Below, in pieces: positions 1 through 9,486 of a stretch of 64,000 nt of DNA (its first letter is position 1; the number at the start of each line of letters is the position of its first letter). The notes under the pieces were generated by a model that was not told where the DNA came from, did not search any database, and saw only the letters and a program-made list of their open reading frames with translations. The position numbers and the translations under genes are program-made. This stretch comes from Acinetobacter junii CIP 64.5 (GTDB lineage Bacteria > Pseudomonadota > Gammaproteobacteria > Pseudomonadales > Moraxellaceae), in contig NZ_KB849655.1 of assembly GCF_000368765.1 (NCBI RefSeq), forward strand, positions 1,705,653-1,769,652, written 5' to 3'.

Positions 1-742
1 AAGGGGCTTAGGAAGTTAAGCATATCAAAAAGTATGGTAACTTCCTTATATGAAAGCAAAAAATAGATACTATTCCCGTTCAAGAATCACAGAGGCAAAA
101 TTCAGACAGATCATTCGCTTTTTTGCCATGGATTTAACTGCTTCAGATACAGCTAAACTCACCAATATTTCTGTACGTTCCATCAATACAATTTACATCA
201 GGTTGCGTAAAAAGATTGCGGCTCAATGTGAGGAAATATCTCCTTTCAACGGTATCGTTGAACTTGATGAATCCTACTTTGGTGCTCGTCGTATTCGAGG
301 AAAACGTGGACGTGGTGCATCAGGAAAAACCATTGTATTTGGACTACTCAAAAGAGATGGAAACGTATACACAGAAATTGTGCCTGATTGCTCCAAAGCT
401 ACGCTACAGGGCATTATTCGGGGGCAGATAGAGCTTGATTCTGTGATCAATACAGATGGATGGAGAGGCTATGATGGTTTAGTTGATATTGGTTTTGACA
501 AACATTTAAGAGTGAATCATGGGAACAACGAATTTGCATGCGGGGAGCGTCATATTAACGGCATAGAATCATTCTGGGGATATGCTAAAAAGCGACTCGT
601 CAAGTTTAATGGAATTGACAAAAAGATGTTTTATTTGCATCTTAAAGAAACGGAGTATCGCTTCAATCATCGGAACGGTAATTTATATCTCGATTTGCTT
701 AAATTACTCCGTAACAATCCTCTTTAACTTCCTAAGCCCCTT
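1..742 (+). mobile_element. IS1595-family (IS1016-like) insertion sequence
   Basis: A perfect 19-bp inverted repeat, AAGGGGCTTAGGAAGTTAA at 1-19 and its reverse complement at 724-742, brackets a single transposase gene whose TAA stop lies inside the right repeat. GGGGCT-type ends and a 0.7-kb length are usual for the IS1016 group of IS1595. The element appears intact. A target duplication cannot be tested because the window begins at the left tip, and position 1 may itself lie a base or two inside flanking DNA. Confidence 0.85.
50..727 (+). CDS. IS1595-family transposase
   Basis: A DDE-type transposase of 225 aa that would cut and join the ends of its own element. The ISXO2-like catalytic core is visible: first Asp in ELDESYFG (D73), second in NTDGWRGY (D136), and the third acidic position in GIESFWGYAKKRL (E173). 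A short helix-turn-helix-like N-terminus (about residues 14-55) precedes it. Length and motifs fit the short IS1016 subgroup, which lacks extra N-terminal zinc domains. The start at 50 is the first ATG inside the left end. No frameshift or internal stop is seen, so it should be functional. Confidence 0.9.
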   Translation: MKAKNRYYSRSRITEAKFRQIIRFFAMDLTASDTAKLTNISVRSINTIYIRLRKKIAAQCEEISPFNGIVELDESYFGARRIRGKRGRGASGKTIVFGLLKRDGNVYTEIVPDCSKATLQGIIRGQIELDSVINTDGWRGYDGLVDIGFDKHLRVNHGNNEFACGERHINGIESFWGYAKKRLVKFNGIDKKMFYLHLKETEYRFNHRNGNLYLDLLKLLRNNPL

Positions 743-1466
743 TTTAAAACTAACTGCATGTGGTTTTTTTTAATATTGTCATACTTTGTCTTACAACATG
801 ATGTCTGAAGCTGATCAAAACAGTCGATCGAACAGCTATTTCATAGATTTATAAATAATTTTTTATTTGAACAACTTATAAATCAAATTTCCTACACTAA
901 AAAATTGATAAAAAAAAGCTCAGCCTTGGGGAAAGCCGAGCTAGTAAAATCAGATGCTTTTAAACATCGAATACTCAAGAAAATGTTATGAGATAGAATG
1001 CTAAACAAATATCTCTTGGGTGCAATTATGTGAACTAAGTCTCCAAATGTAAAGTCGATTAAATAGATCAGGATTCTTTTTTTGATCGTTTTTTGGAATC
1101 AAAAAATAACACTGTTCAATTAAATATTCTATTAAATAGCAAACCTTGACCCGAACTACTGTTAAAAAATATGATTTATCATTCCAATTTGTAAAAAAAA
1201 TAGATTTTGAACACAATTTTTCCAGCCAATTATGACAGTTTTAAGAAACCAATAATTGATAAATTAGATTAATACAATCGTATTTATCAATCAAAATAGT
1301 AAATTATGAACCCCAAATAATATGTGCTTTTATTCACTATTTTGAATCTATCTATTTGTAAGATATAAACTTCAATCTCGGTTGACAGCACCACACACAG
1401 TTGTATGTATTTTGATCACAACCTGAGTGCATTATGATCGTTTATCGGGTTCTCAGATTTATTACA
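743..1466. other. Gene-poor AT-rich interval
   Basis: About 720 bp between the IS and the porin promoter. It contains one clear structure, a minus-strand terminator-like hairpin at 910-942 (separate entry). An open frame on the minus strand (1216 to 1001) begins with TTG, lacks a ribosome-binding site and resembles no family I know, so it is not called. The interval may be regulatory DNA of the porin or debris left by IS activity. Confidence 0.5.
910..942 (-). terminator. Intrinsic terminator without an evident gene
   Basis: Read on the minus strand: AGCTCGGC pairs over 8 bp (one G-U) with the facing arm at 917-925, with about a 10-nt loop, followed by a run of seven T. It would stop a leftward transcript coming from the 950-1450 region, where no convincing gene is seen. 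Confidence 0.55.
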
Positions 1467-1494
1467 TTGACATCATATTTTGTTACAATACAAT
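1467..1494 (+). promoter_or_regulatory. Sigma70 promoter of the Omp33-36 porin gene
   Basis: Perfect -35 TTGACA at 1467-1472, 16-bp spacer, -10 TACAAT at 1489-1494. Transcription would begin near 1501, leaving a leader of about 34 nt. This excludes the upstream start codon at 1427 and supports translation from ATG 1535. Confidence 0.75.
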
Positions 1495-1534
1495 GACTCA
1501 ACTTTATTCATTACTGTTAAAGCTGGAAATTATT

Positions 1535-2401
1535 ATGAAAAAACTCGGTTTAGCCACTGCTTTAGTATTAGCCATGACCGGTGCTCACGCTTACCAATTC
1601 GAAATACAAGGTCAGTCTGAAGCTCTAGATTCTAACGATGAAAACAGAGATTTTAATAATTACACTGTTGGCGGACAAGCAACTTACTACTTCAAAAATG
1701 TAGATGCTTCTAAAGGTCCTTTAGCTGAAGCAGCTTTTGTTAACCAAGCTTCTAACGTATCTCTTGGTTATAACTTTGCTAATCTTGACGAAGTTAAATC
1801 TCAAAACGTAGGTGTTAAAGCTGAAGCTTATGTACCAACTCCATATACACCAGCGTATGCAAGCTTAAGCTATAGCGCGACTGACAATGACGGTAAATAT
1901 GGTCTTAATGATGACCGTGGTCAGCGTTGGGCTGTTGAATTTGGTTCGGTAATCGCTCCAAACTTCCTTGTTGCTGTAGGTTATACAAACGTTGTTGAAC
2001 AAACATCTTTGGATACTTTCAAAATCTTAAATAGTGGTTTTGCTAAAGCAGTTGGTGAAACAGCGACTATCGCTGATGACCAAGATGCAATCACTGCTCG
2101 TACTAAATACGTGGGTGCGATCGATGGTACTCCAATGTCAATCGGTTTTGAAACTGGTCTCGTTTATGGTGAAGACACTGCATACGAGTTAAAAACTGAT
2201 TTGTACTTAAACTCTCAACTTAGCGCTGGTGTTTCTTACGCTGAATCTAGCTTTGCTGGTTCACCAGACTCAGCTTGGGGCGTGAACGTAAATTACTTCA
2301 TCACTCCAGCGATCGCTGTTGGTGCAAGCTACTTAAATGCTAATGGTGTTAATGCAGCTGATATGCAAACTGTAGGCTTAAACGCTAAAGTACGCTTCTA
2401 A
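1535..2401 (+). CDS. omp33-36: Omp33-36-type outer-membrane porin
   Basis: A 288-aa outer-membrane beta-barrel. The signal peptide MKKLGLATALVLAMTGAHA is cleaved before Tyr20, and the mature protein begins YQFEIQGQSE as in the Acinetobacter Omp33-36 (Omp34) porin, a water/small-solute channel whose loss is linked to carbapenem resistance in A. baumannii. The family block YYFKNV..GPLAEAAFV lies near residues 50-70, and the chain ends in KVRF with the terminal Phe expected for BAM recognition. The frame is open upstream to 1427, but the promoter at 1467-1494 and the signal peptide fix the start at 1535. Two paralogues lie at 15632 and 16655. Confidence 0.9.
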   Translation: MKKLGLATALVLAMTGAHAYQFEIQGQSEALDSNDENRDFNNYTVGGQATYYFKNVDASKGPLAEAAFVNQASNVSLGYNFANLDEVKSQNVGVKAEAYVPTPYTPAYASLSYSATDNDGKYGLNDDRGQRWAVEFGSVIAPNFLVAVGYTNVVEQTSLDTFKILNSGFAKAVGETATIADDQDAITARTKYVGAIDGTPMSIGFETGLVYGEDTAYELKTDLYLNSQLSAGVSYAESSFAGSPDSAWGVNVNYFITPAIAVGASYLNANGVNAADMQTVGLNAKVRF

Positions 2402-2440
2402 TGCAGTCATAGATGTTCTAATTAAGCATCTATGCATAAA

Positions 2441-2470
2441 AAACCCAGTTCATATGAACTGGGTTTTTTA
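2441..2470. terminator. Terminator between porin and response regulator
   Basis: A perfect 26-bp palindrome (AAACCCAGTTCAT and its complement, 2441-2466) followed by T residues. It ends the porin transcript and, with A residues on its left, could also serve the convergent regulator gene. Confidence 0.85.
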
Positions 2471-2517
2471 TTGTCTTTAAACATTTGAATAACCGAATGA
2501 GTTATTCAACTTGTTAA

Positions 2518-3168
2518 TTACATCTTTTTATCTTCGATATTTAATGCACTAATCGCAAGTACTGCCTGCGTACGGTTTTGTACGCCTAATTTGCGGAAAA
2601 TTGCTGTCACATGCGCTTTAATTGTCGCTTCTGATACATCTAGCTCATAAGCAATTTGTTTATTTAACAAGCCTTCAGCAACCATCATCAACACACGGAA
2701 CTGTTGTGGTGTGAGTGATTGTAAACGTTCTGCCAAAGCCGTTTCATCGGCAGCTCGAGGATCAAAACCTGAATGTGTCGGTAGATTTGGAGGTAACCAA
2801 ATCTCACCTTCCAAAACATGTTTAATAGCTTCACCAATATGACTTGGATGAGATGATTTTGGAATATAACCCATCGCACCATGTGCAATCGCACGCTGAA
2901 TGATGGAGGTTTCTTCATGTGCAGAAACAACAATGATAGGAATTGCAGGATATTGCGCTCTCACATATACCAACGCAGAAAAACCAGAGGCACCTGGTAG
3001 ATTTAAATCCAACAAAACTAAATCTGGCTCTGCACCATGTTCTAAGCGTTCATAAAATTCATCAACATCCGCAGTTTCCTGAATTTGTGCCTGCGGAATG
3101 CTATAACGAACCGCTTGAATCAAAGCGTGTCTAAATAACGGATGGTCGTCTACAATTAAAATATTCAT
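2518..3168 (-). CDS. NarL/LuxR-type response regulator
   Basis: A 216-aa two-component response regulator. The receiver domain (about 1-120) shows acidic pocket D7-D8 in ILIVDDHP, phospho-acceptor Asp54 in LVLLDLNLPG and Lys104 in GYIPKSS. A LuxR-type helix-turn-helix follows (about 152-205, LTPQQFRVLMMVAEG...SEATIKAHV). ATG 3168 is chosen over a TTG five codons upstream because receiver domains normally begin two or three residues before the first strand. No histidine kinase gene lies nearby, so the partner is unknown. It resembles the AgmR/CrbR group that controls acetate or alcohol use in pseudomonads, and acs lies 3.4 kb away, but that link is inference. Confidence 0.85.
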   Translation of the reverse strand: MNILIVDDHPLFRHALIQAVRYSIPQAQIQETADVDEFYERLEHGAEPDLVLLDLNLPGASGFSALVYVRAQYPAIPIIVVSAHEETSIIQRAIAHGAMGYIPKSSHPSHIGEAIKHVLEGEIWLPPNLPTHSGFDPRAADETALAERLQSLTPQQFRVLMMVAEGLLNKQIAYELDVSEATIKAHVTAIFRKLGVQNRTQAVLAISALNIEDKKM

Positions 3169-3521
3169 AAGCGCTTTACGCAATCTGCAAGTACGTCACT
3201 GTACGGTGTTTATTCAAATCTAATCTATCTTAGCCTATTTTTGAAATAAACTGTTGTAAGAGCATCAAAACTTATTTATTTCGCAAATATGAAAAATAAA
3301 TCAGATAATGATATAACTCACACAACCTAGATCATTCCCAAACTACTATACCGAAATAGCGAATAGAAACAGAGCATTAAATTCATTTAATTTGCTTCAA
3401 AACGTGATTTTTCAACTTATATTTAAAAAAGATAAGCTTGCAGCATTTCCTTATTTTACAGTCGACAGGAGCTATAGATAAATAAATAGCAATTCCTTAT
3501 TGCTGATTTAGGCGTTTATCC
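3169..3521. other. Divergent intergenic region, regulator/msuE
   Basis: 353 bp between two divergent genes, AT-rich. I looked for the sigma54 -24/-12 signature (GG-N10-GC) expected from sfn operons of pseudomonads and found no convincing match. No hairpin or palindrome stands out. Confidence 0.4.
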
Positions 3522-4262
3522 ATGTCACATCAAAATAACCTTTCTACTCCCTTAAATATTGTTGCGGTCTCAGGTGGCTTAAATAGCCCATCAAAAACAG
3601 AAAGCTTGGTACAAGCAATTTTGGATGAACTTGCGGAGGCAACTCAGATCCATGTGCATTTTATTAAACTCAGTGAGATTGGTCCCTTATTAGGAGGTGC
3701 CATCTATCGAAATCAGTTACCACAACGTGTCCAAGATGATTTAGCTGCAGTTGAAGCTGCCGATGCATTGATCGTGGGAACACCTGTTTACCGTGCTTCA
3801 TTTACAGGGTTGTTTAAATACTTTTTTGATTTCGTAGAGCAAACCGCTTTAGTTGATGTACCTGTTTTGTTGGCTGCATCAGGAGGAAGCGACCGCCATG
3901 CTTTGGTACTAGAACATCAATTACGCCCGTTATTTAGCTTTTTCCAAGCACAAACCTTACCTATCGGGGTTTATGCAACTGATCGCGACTTTACCCCAGA
4001 ATATACTGTTAAAAGTGAACAATTGGCGGATCGAGTCACCTTGGCTGTAGCACGAGCTCTGCCTATTTTGGAATGGGCACCCACCAAAGGCAAACGTGCC
4101 GAAGTTATCAAAGCAAAAACTGAACAGGCCAATCAGAATCTCGGCATTAATAAACAAATTGAACAAGCCGAAGTTCTCCCTTCAGCCGCTGTCCCAGATT
4201 TGGATGCTGCGGAATCACGTTTACATCAGAAATCTAATAAAAATTTAACTCAGGTTGCATAA
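3522..4262 (+). CDS. msuE: NAD(P)H-dependent FMN reductase, MsuE type
   Basis: A 246-aa flavodoxin-fold reductase that would supply FMNH2 to the monooxygenase encoded next to it. Visible features are the N-terminal strand IVAVSGGLNSPSKTESLVQAIL (FMN phosphate loop, residues about 13-35), GTPVYRASFTGLFKYFFDF near residue 87, and LLAASGGSDRHALVLEHQLRPLFSFF. All are typical of the MsuE/SsuE branch. The C-terminal 60 residues are polar and longer than in many relatives. Its stop is 22 bp before the sfnG start, so the two form an operon. Sulfonate- or sulfone-specific expression under sulfur starvation is expected from the family. Confidence 0.88.
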   Translation: MSHQNNLSTPLNIVAVSGGLNSPSKTESLVQAILDELAEATQIHVHFIKLSEIGPLLGGAIYRNQLPQRVQDDLAAVEAADALIVGTPVYRASFTGLFKYFFDFVEQTALVDVPVLLAASGGSDRHALVLEHQLRPLFSFFQAQTLPIGVYATDRDFTPEYTVKSEQLADRVTLAVARALPILEWAPTKGKRAEVIKAKTEQANQNLGINKQIEQAEVLPSAAVPDLDAAESRLHQKSNKNLTQVA

Positions 4263-4284
4263 GCGACCTGAGGGAGGAAAATCT

Positions 4285-5397
4285 ATGTCCTTGCAATCAT
4301 CAGAAATTAAGTTTGCATATTGGGTTCCAAATGTGAGTGGTGGTTTAGTGGTCAGTACAATTGAACAACGTACTGACTGGAGTTATGACTACAACATTCG
4401 TTTGGCGCAAACAGCAGAAAAAAATGGTTTCGAATATGCACTCACTCAAATCCGTTTTACTGCGGGCTATGGTGCAGAAAATCAGCATGAATCGGTGAGC
4501 TTTAGTCACGCTTTGTTGGCAAAAACAGAGAAACTCAAAGTGATTGCGGCCATTTTGCCAGGGCCGTGGAAACCAGCACTTGCAGCAAAGCAATTGGCAA
4601 CGATTGATTATTTAACTCAAGGTCGTATTGCCATTAATGTGGTCAGTGGATGGTTCCGTGGAGAATTTGATGCAATCGGTGAGCCTTGGCCTGAGCATGA
4701 TGAACGATATATCCGTTCTGAAGAGTTTATTCGAACCCTTAAAGGCATTTGGACTACAGATAATTATAGTTTTGAAGGTAAATATTACCAATTCCAAAAC
4801 TATACGCTAAAACCAAAGCCAGCACAGAAACCCTATATCGAAGTCTTTCAAGGTGGTAGTTCACGCGCCGCACGAGACATGGCAGCTCGTGTTTCTGATT
4901 GGTATTTTACCAATGGGAATAGCGTTGCAGAGATTAAGAAACAGATTGATGATGTCCGTGCCAAAGCAAAACTCGAAAATCGCCATGTGAAAATCGGAGT
5001 GAATGCTTTTATTATTGCACGTGATACGGAGCAAGAAGCTCAAGCCGTGCTGAATGAAATCATCGCTAAGGCAAATGTCGAAGCAGTCAATGCATTTGGT
5101 GATGCAACACGTGAAGCAGGTGCAGCAGCACCAGAACAAGAAGGAAATTGGGCTAAATCAACCTTTGATGATCTAGTACAATACAACGATGGTTTTAAAA
5201 CTAATTTGATCGGTACACCACAGCAGATAGCTGAACGAATCGTGGATTTAAAAAACGTAGGCGTTGATCTCATCCTGTCAGGCTTTCTGCATTTCATTGA
5301 AGAGGTTGAGTATTTCGGTGAAAACGTTCTACCTTTGGTTCGACAAATCGAACAGCAGCAATTACAACACTTGCAAGTACCTGCCAAATCAGCTTGA
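4285..5397 (+). CDS. sfnG: FMNH2-dependent dimethylsulfone monooxygenase
   Basis: A 370-aa luciferase-like (TIM-barrel) monooxygenase that oxidises dimethylsulfone to methanesulfinate using reduced FMN. The chain matches SfnG closely in what I can recognise: KFAYWVPNVSGGLVVS at the N-terminus, EYALTQIRFTAGYGAENQHE, GRIAINVVSGWFRGEFDAIGE, and GNWAKSTFDDLVQYNDGFKT. The strong ribosome-binding site GGGAGG lies 8 bp before ATG 4285, which is preferred to an in-frame codon overlapping msuE. With msuE it forms a two-gene sulfur-scavenging operon. The desulfonating partner (msuD/ssuD) is not in the window. Confidence 0.93.
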   Translation: MSLQSSEIKFAYWVPNVSGGLVVSTIEQRTDWSYDYNIRLAQTAEKNGFEYALTQIRFTAGYGAENQHESVSFSHALLAKTEKLKVIAAILPGPWKPALAAKQLATIDYLTQGRIAINVVSGWFRGEFDAIGEPWPEHDERYIRSEEFIRTLKGIWTTDNYSFEGKYYQFQNYTLKPKPAQKPYIEVFQGGSSRAARDMAARVSDWYFTNGNSVAEIKKQIDDVRAKAKLENRHVKIGVNAFIIARDTEQEAQAVLNEIIAKANVEAVNAFGDATREAGAAAPEQEGNWAKSTFDDLVQYNDGFKTNLIGTPQQIAERIVDLKNVGVDLILSGFLHFIEEVEYFGENVLPLVRQIEQQQLQHLQVPAKSA

Positions 5398-5440
5398 CAC
5401 ACTGTGATATAAGAAGAAAAAGAAAGAGTAAAAAACCTTT

Positions 5441-5467
5441 TCCTCAAGACTCGGCTTGGGGATTTTT
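5441..5467. terminator. Terminator after sfnG
   Basis: Arms TCCTCAAG and CTTGGGGA (8 bp, one G-U) with a short loop, followed by ATTTTTATTTT. It separates sfnG from the convergent Lrp-type regulator. Confidence 0.65.
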
Positions 5468-5470
5468 ATT

Positions 5471-5884
5471 TTAGTGAAGCTCTATTTCTCGCATCACAGT
5501 TTCAACTGAATAGCGACTCCACTGCGATAATTTCTCTATAAACTGATTTAATTGGGATGGATTAAAATGACTCACAATCATATAGCAGCCATTTCCTAAG
5601 GTTTTAAAACATTCATCAATCTGCGGATATTGCTTGACCAGTTGCTCAATCTCTGTAAAAGCCTGTTGCTCATTTAAGAACAGTTGAATGAATTGTTTAT
5701 ATTCATAACCTATCGTGATGGTGTAATTCTTAATAATACCCGCATCCATGAGTTGTGCGATGCGAGCACCTACGGCTTGCCCTGTACGATGCACGTGTTG
5801 TCCGATCTGCTTATGAGTCAGACGTGAATCGTGTTTGAGTAACGCAATAATTTTTAAATCAATTGGATCAAGTTCAATATTCAT
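5471..5884 (-). CDS. Lrp/AsnC-family transcriptional regulator
   Basis: A 137-aa regulator with an N-terminal winged helix-turn-helix (about 4-62: LDPIDLKIIALLKHDSRLTHKQIGQHVHRTGQAVGARIAQL in outline) and a C-terminal RAM/AsnC ligand-binding half containing KTLGNGCYMIVSHF. The glycine-rich turn around GNG is where the family binds amino acids. It is divergent from, and 102 bp away from, an isochorismatase-family gene, which it probably controls. The ligand cannot be inferred from sequence. Slightly shorter than Lrp proper (about 160 aa) but normal for AsnC-like members. Confidence 0.85.
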   Translation of the reverse strand: MNIELDPIDLKIIALLKHDSRLTHKQIGQHVHRTGQAVGARIAQLMDAGIIKNYTITIGYEYKQFIQLFLNEQQAFTEIEQLVKQYPQIDECFKTLGNGCYMIVSHFNPSQLNQFIEKLSQWSRYSVETVMREIELH

Positions 5885-5986
5885 TTTTCATTACGAAAGA
5901 AAATAGGATTCAAAGCTTTCATCAGACTATAGCTGATTTTTCATCATCTCCCTAAGCTTGTTTTATCTCCTATTGGGACATTTAAA

Positions 5987-6529
5987 ATGAAACAAGCACT
6001 CCTCATTATCGACGTTCAAAATGATTATTTTAAAGATGGCAAAATGGAATTAGTGAATCCAGAGCATGCTTTAGAAAAAATCAATCAATTAGAATATTAC
6101 TTTAATCAAAACAATTTACCGATTATTTATATTCAACATATCAACCCTGCATCTGCGGGCTTTTTCCTTGAAAATACGCTGGGTGTTGAATTACATCCTG
6201 AACTTCTACTTAGCGACTCATCACTCGTTGTGCAAAAGCATTTTCCGAATAGTTTCTTGAAAACAAATCTTCAATCAATGCTTCAAAAGCTTCAGATCGA
6301 ACAACTCGTGATTACAGGCATGATGACGCATATGTGTATAGATTCAGGTACACGTGCCGCATGCGAGCTTGGCTATCAACCCATATTAATTGCCGATGCA
6401 ACAGCAACTCGTGATCTAGAATATAAAAACTCCATCGTCAAAGCATCGGATGTACAGTCAGCGTTTTTATCAGCTCTAAATGTTTTTGCGAAAGTACAAA
6501 ATACCTCTGATTTCCTGAACAATCAGTAA
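5987..6529 (+). CDS. Isochorismatase-family cysteine hydrolase
   Basis: A 180-aa alpha/beta hydrolase of the isochorismatase/nicotinamidase group. The catalytic triad is visible as Asp9 (ALLIIDVQNDYF), Lys84 (VVQKHFPNSF) and nucleophile Cys117 (ITGMMTHMCIDSG, with the cis-peptide GM before it). The substrate is not evident: there is no enterobactin or phenazine context, and it lacks the length of EntB-type bifunctional proteins. Divergent from an Lrp-type regulator, which suggests an inducible small-amide or amidase-like catabolic step. Cytoplasmic, with no signal peptide. Confidence 0.85.
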   Translation: MKQALLIIDVQNDYFKDGKMELVNPEHALEKINQLEYYFNQNNLPIIYIQHINPASAGFFLENTLGVELHPELLLSDSSLVVQKHFPNSFLKTNLQSMLQKLQIEQLVITGMMTHMCIDSGTRAACELGYQPILIADATATRDLEYKNSIVKASDVQSAFLSALNVFAKVQNTSDFLNNQ

Positions 6530-6543
6530 GCGCGAAAATAAAA

Positions 6544-6569
6544 AAAGAGCGTTCAGATGAACGCTCTTT
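6544..6569. terminator. Bidirectional terminator, hydrolase/acs
   Basis: A perfect 12-bp stem, AAAGAGCGTTCA and its complement, with a 2-nt minimal loop. A residues on the left and T residues on the right allow use by both convergent genes. Confidence 0.85.
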
Positions 6570-6584
6570 CCAGATATTTTAAAT

Positions 6585-8528
6585 TCAACGATTTGGATAA
6601 ACCGTTGCAATCAGGTTTTCCACCACTGCTGGCTCAGCCAATGTTGAAGTATCTCCTAAGCTATCTAACTCATTTGCCGCGATCTTACGCAAGATACGAC
6701 GCATGATCTTACCTGAGCGTGTTTTGGGTAAAGCAGGCGCCCAATGCAAAGCATCTGGTGTCGCCACAGGACCAAGTACTTTACGTACCCAATCCACGAG
6801 CTCTTTACGAAGTTCTTCAGATTCTGCAACATCAGCCTGCAAAGTGACAAAAGTACAAATTCCTTGTCCTTTAATATCATGTGGCATACCAACGACCGCC
6901 GCTTCAGCGACTGCCTCATGCGCAACTAGCGCACTTTCTATTTCAGCTGTTCCCAAACGGTGTCCTGAAACATTCAGCACATCATCTACACGTCCAGTAA
7001 TCCAGTAATAGCCATCAGCATCACGGCGTGCACCATCTCCTGTGAAATAGCAGTTTTTAAAAGTTGAAAAATAAGCTTCGATAAAACGCTGCGGGTCACC
7101 CCAAATCGTACGCATTTGACCTGGCCAAGAATCTTTAATCACAAGATTCCCTTCTGCTGCACCCTCTAACTCGTTGCCTTCACCATCAACTAAAGCAGGT
7201 TGCACACCAAACAATGGACGTGTTGCAGAACCTGGTTTGAGTGCAGTTGCACCTGGTAATGGTGAAATTAGAATACCGCCTGTTTCAGTTTGCCACCATG
7301 TATCAACAATTGGGCAACGGCCTTCACCGACCACTTCGTGATACCAGTTCCATGCTTCAGGGTTAATTGGTTCACCCACCGAACCAAGCAAACGTAAACT
7401 GCTGCGATCACTTTCACGGACATAGGCATCACCTTCACGCATCATCGCGCGAATCGCAGTTGGTGCAGTATACAAAATGGTAACGTTATGCTTATCAATT
7501 ACATGCCCGATACGTGCCCACGTTGGGTATTGAGGAATCCCTTCAAACATCACTGTGGTGGTTGCATTGCTTAATGGACCATACAACAAATAGCTATGTC
7601 CTGTAATCCAACCCACATCAGCAGTACACCAGTACACATCATCTTCTTTTAGATCAAAGACTTCTCTAAATGTGGTGTTCACATAAACTAAATAACCACC
7701 TGTGGTATGTAATACCCCTTTTGGTTTGCCTGTAGAACCCGAGGTATAGAGAATGAATAGAGGATCTTCCGCTTTCATCGGTTCAGGTGGGCAATGCTCA
7801 TCCACTTCCATGATGGCAAGGTGGTACCAAACGTCACGATCATCATTGAATTGAATTGGGTTTCCAGTACGATGAACCACGATTACATGTTCAACACTTT
7901 CTGTCCCTTTGATTTGCAAAGCAGCATCTACATTCTCTTTCAATGGAATAAGCTTGCCACCGCGCATGCCAGCATCTGCAGTAATCACTAATTTTGCTTG
8001 GCTATCTTCAATACGACTCGCCAATGAGTCGGGTGAGAAACCACCAAACACTACACAATGGACTGCCCCAATGCGTGCACAAGCCAACATCGCAATTGCT
8101 GCTTCAGGCACCATTGGCATATATAAAACGACACGATCACCCTTCACAATGCCCTGCTTTTTCAATACATTTGCGAAGCGGCATACTTCGTCATGTAATT
8201 CAGCAAAAGAAATAATTTTATGACGTGATGGATGATCACCTTCCCAAATAATGGCAGGCTTTAAAGGGTTGGTTTTTAGATGGCGATCCAGACAGTTTGC
8301 GGAGACGTTCAACTCCCCATCTGCAAACCATTCGATCTTGAAATTGTCCTGTTGAAAACTAGTATTTTTCACTTGGGTAAAAGGCTTGATCCAATCGACC
8401 TTTTTCGCTTCTTCAGCCCAGAATGCATCTGGCTGCTCGATAGAGTACTGATAACGTTTGAAATAGTCTGTTTCCGAGATTCTTGCCGTTTCTTTAAATT
8501 TCTCTGGCACTGGGTAGATTTCTTTCAT
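6585..8528 (-). CDS. acs: Acetyl-CoA synthetase (AMP-forming)
   Basis: A 647-aa enzyme that converts acetate, ATP and CoA to acetyl-CoA through acetyl-AMP. The ANL-superfamily ATP loop [12 protein letters not shown] lies near residue 262. The acetate-pocket and hinge motifs [10 protein letters not shown] and [31 protein letters not shown] follow. The C-terminal [11 protein letters not shown] holds Lys607, the lysine that is reversibly acetylated by Pat-type enzymes. Full length for Acs (about 650). Monocistronic, with its own terminator and a 280-bp upstream region shared with the divergent DUF805 gene. Confidence 0.96.
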   Translation of the reverse strand: MKEIYPVPEKFKETARISETDYFKRYQYSIEQPDAFWAEEAKKVDWIKPFTQVKNTSFQQDNFKIEWFADGELNVSANCLDRHLKTNPLKPAIIWEGDHPSRHKIISFAELHDEVCRFANVLKKQGIVKGDRVVLYMPMVPEAAIAMLACARIGAVHCVVFGGFSPDSLASRIEDSQAKLVITADAGMRGGKLIPLKENVDAALQIKGTESVEHVIVVHRTGNPIQFNDDRDVWYHLAIMEVDEHCPPEPMKAEDPLFILYTSGSTGKPKGVLHTTGGYLVYVNTTFREVFDLKEDDVYWCTADVGWITGHSYLLYGPLSNATTTVMFEGIPQYPTWARIGHVIDKHNVTILYTAPTAIRAMMREGDAYVRESDRSSLRLLGSVGEPINPEAWNWYHEVVGEGRCPIVDTWWQTETGGILISPLPGATALKPGSATRPLFGVQPALVDGEGNELEGAAEGNLVIKDSWPGQMRTIWGDPQRFIEAYFSTFKNCYFTGDGARRDADGYYWITGRVDDVLNVSGHRLGTAEIESALVAHEAVAEAAVVGMPHDIKGQGICTFVTLQADVAESEELRKELVDWVRKVLGPVATPDALHWAPALPKTRSGKIMRRILRKIAANELDSLGDTSTLAEPAVVENLIATVYPNR

Positions 8529-8809
8529 AGCTCACTTCCTTGGTTTTTTATTTCATACCTTAGATATACTCATCTAGCATTGGTATGTTTTGTTTTCTCT
8601 TGCAGTATGGTCACCATTAACAAGAGCAAACAATTCGGCTTTGGTCGTAGGACTGTTATTGTTTTACAACCAATTTTATTTCAAAAATTTACTCAAAATA
8701 ATTTAAAATTTAACAGCTTGTCTATGCTTTTTCTTTTTAAAATAAGTGAATATTTTGATCATTATGCATAGATTTAAAGATTAAATAATCAAAAAAATAG
8801 GTATCTGTA

Positions 8810-9379
8810 ATGTTTGACTCTTCATCCACTGGTCGTAATGCTTTAGTAAAAGATAATCCACTGTCACCTAAAGGACGTTTTAATCGTCTAAGTTATTTGG
8901 GTTGGTATGGGTTACTGACCATCGTTTATCTCGCCACCTTCATTTGTATTATTGTCTTTGCAGGTCAATTGAGCATCAACAGTGTCAATGTAAATGATCC
9001 TATCATGCCTGCATTTTCAGGCATTGCGGTACTCGCACTAGTGATTTCATGGTTTCTCGCTTTTTATTTTCAAATCGTTTTTCTTATTCGACGTTTACAT
9101 GATTTGAATAAAACAGGTTGGTTAAGCTTGTTATTACTGGTGCCATTTATCCAATTAGTTTTCACTCTCTATGTATTACTTGCAGCAGGAACACCTCACC
9201 GAAACGATTATGGGGATGTTCGCCCATCAAGAACTTGGGAAAAATTACTCGCTTGGATCATGATTCTCCTCAGTCTATTTATGATTTTCGGCATGTTTAT
9301 TTTTGCTTATTATTTCGCAAGTCCTGATTTTTGGGATGCGCCGACACAGATGATTCAAAACACAACCGAATATTTCTAA
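8810..9379 (+). CDS. DUF805 inner-membrane protein
   Basis: A 189-aa membrane protein. After a polar N-terminus, the DUF805 signature GRFNRLSYLGWYGLL (about 23-37) leads into four hydrophobic segments (about 35-57, 68-92, 104-124, 142-168). The family hallmark RRLHDLNKTGWLSLL sits between the second and third. The function of DUF805 proteins (YhaH/YhaI-like) is not established. The gene stands alone between acs and an MscS channel. Confidence 0.85.
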   Translation: MFDSSSTGRNALVKDNPLSPKGRFNRLSYLGWYGLLTIVYLATFICIIVFAGQLSINSVNVNDPIMPAFSGIAVLALVISWFLAFYFQIVFLIRRLHDLNKTGWLSLLLLVPFIQLVFTLYVLLAAGTPHRNDYGDVRPSRTWEKLLAWIMILLSLFMIFGMFIFAYYFASPDFWDAPTQMIQNTTEYF

Positions 9380-9486
9380 ATCGACATCAATCGCTACTGT
9401 TAACGAATTTTTCATGCGTGCTGACGATAAATTTATTATGATTGCGTTCCTCATCACACCCAACTTTGCGAAATAGAGATTTTCTT

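Noticed and set aside
1001..1216. 71-codon minus-strand ORF upstream of the Omp33-36 gene
   Set aside because: TTG start, no ribosome-binding site, no family resemblance. Only its nearby terminator is suggestive.
1427..1534. Extended N-terminus of the Omp33-36 protein
   Set aside because: The promoter at 1467-1494 would start RNA downstream of this codon, and the extension would bury the signal peptide.
3169..3521. Sigma54/SfnR promoter before msuE
   Set aside because: No GG-N10-GC element could be found.
8280..8771. 163-codon ORF antisense to the acs start
   Set aside because: Lies mostly within acs on the opposite strand, with low-complexity hydrophobic translation and no coding signature.
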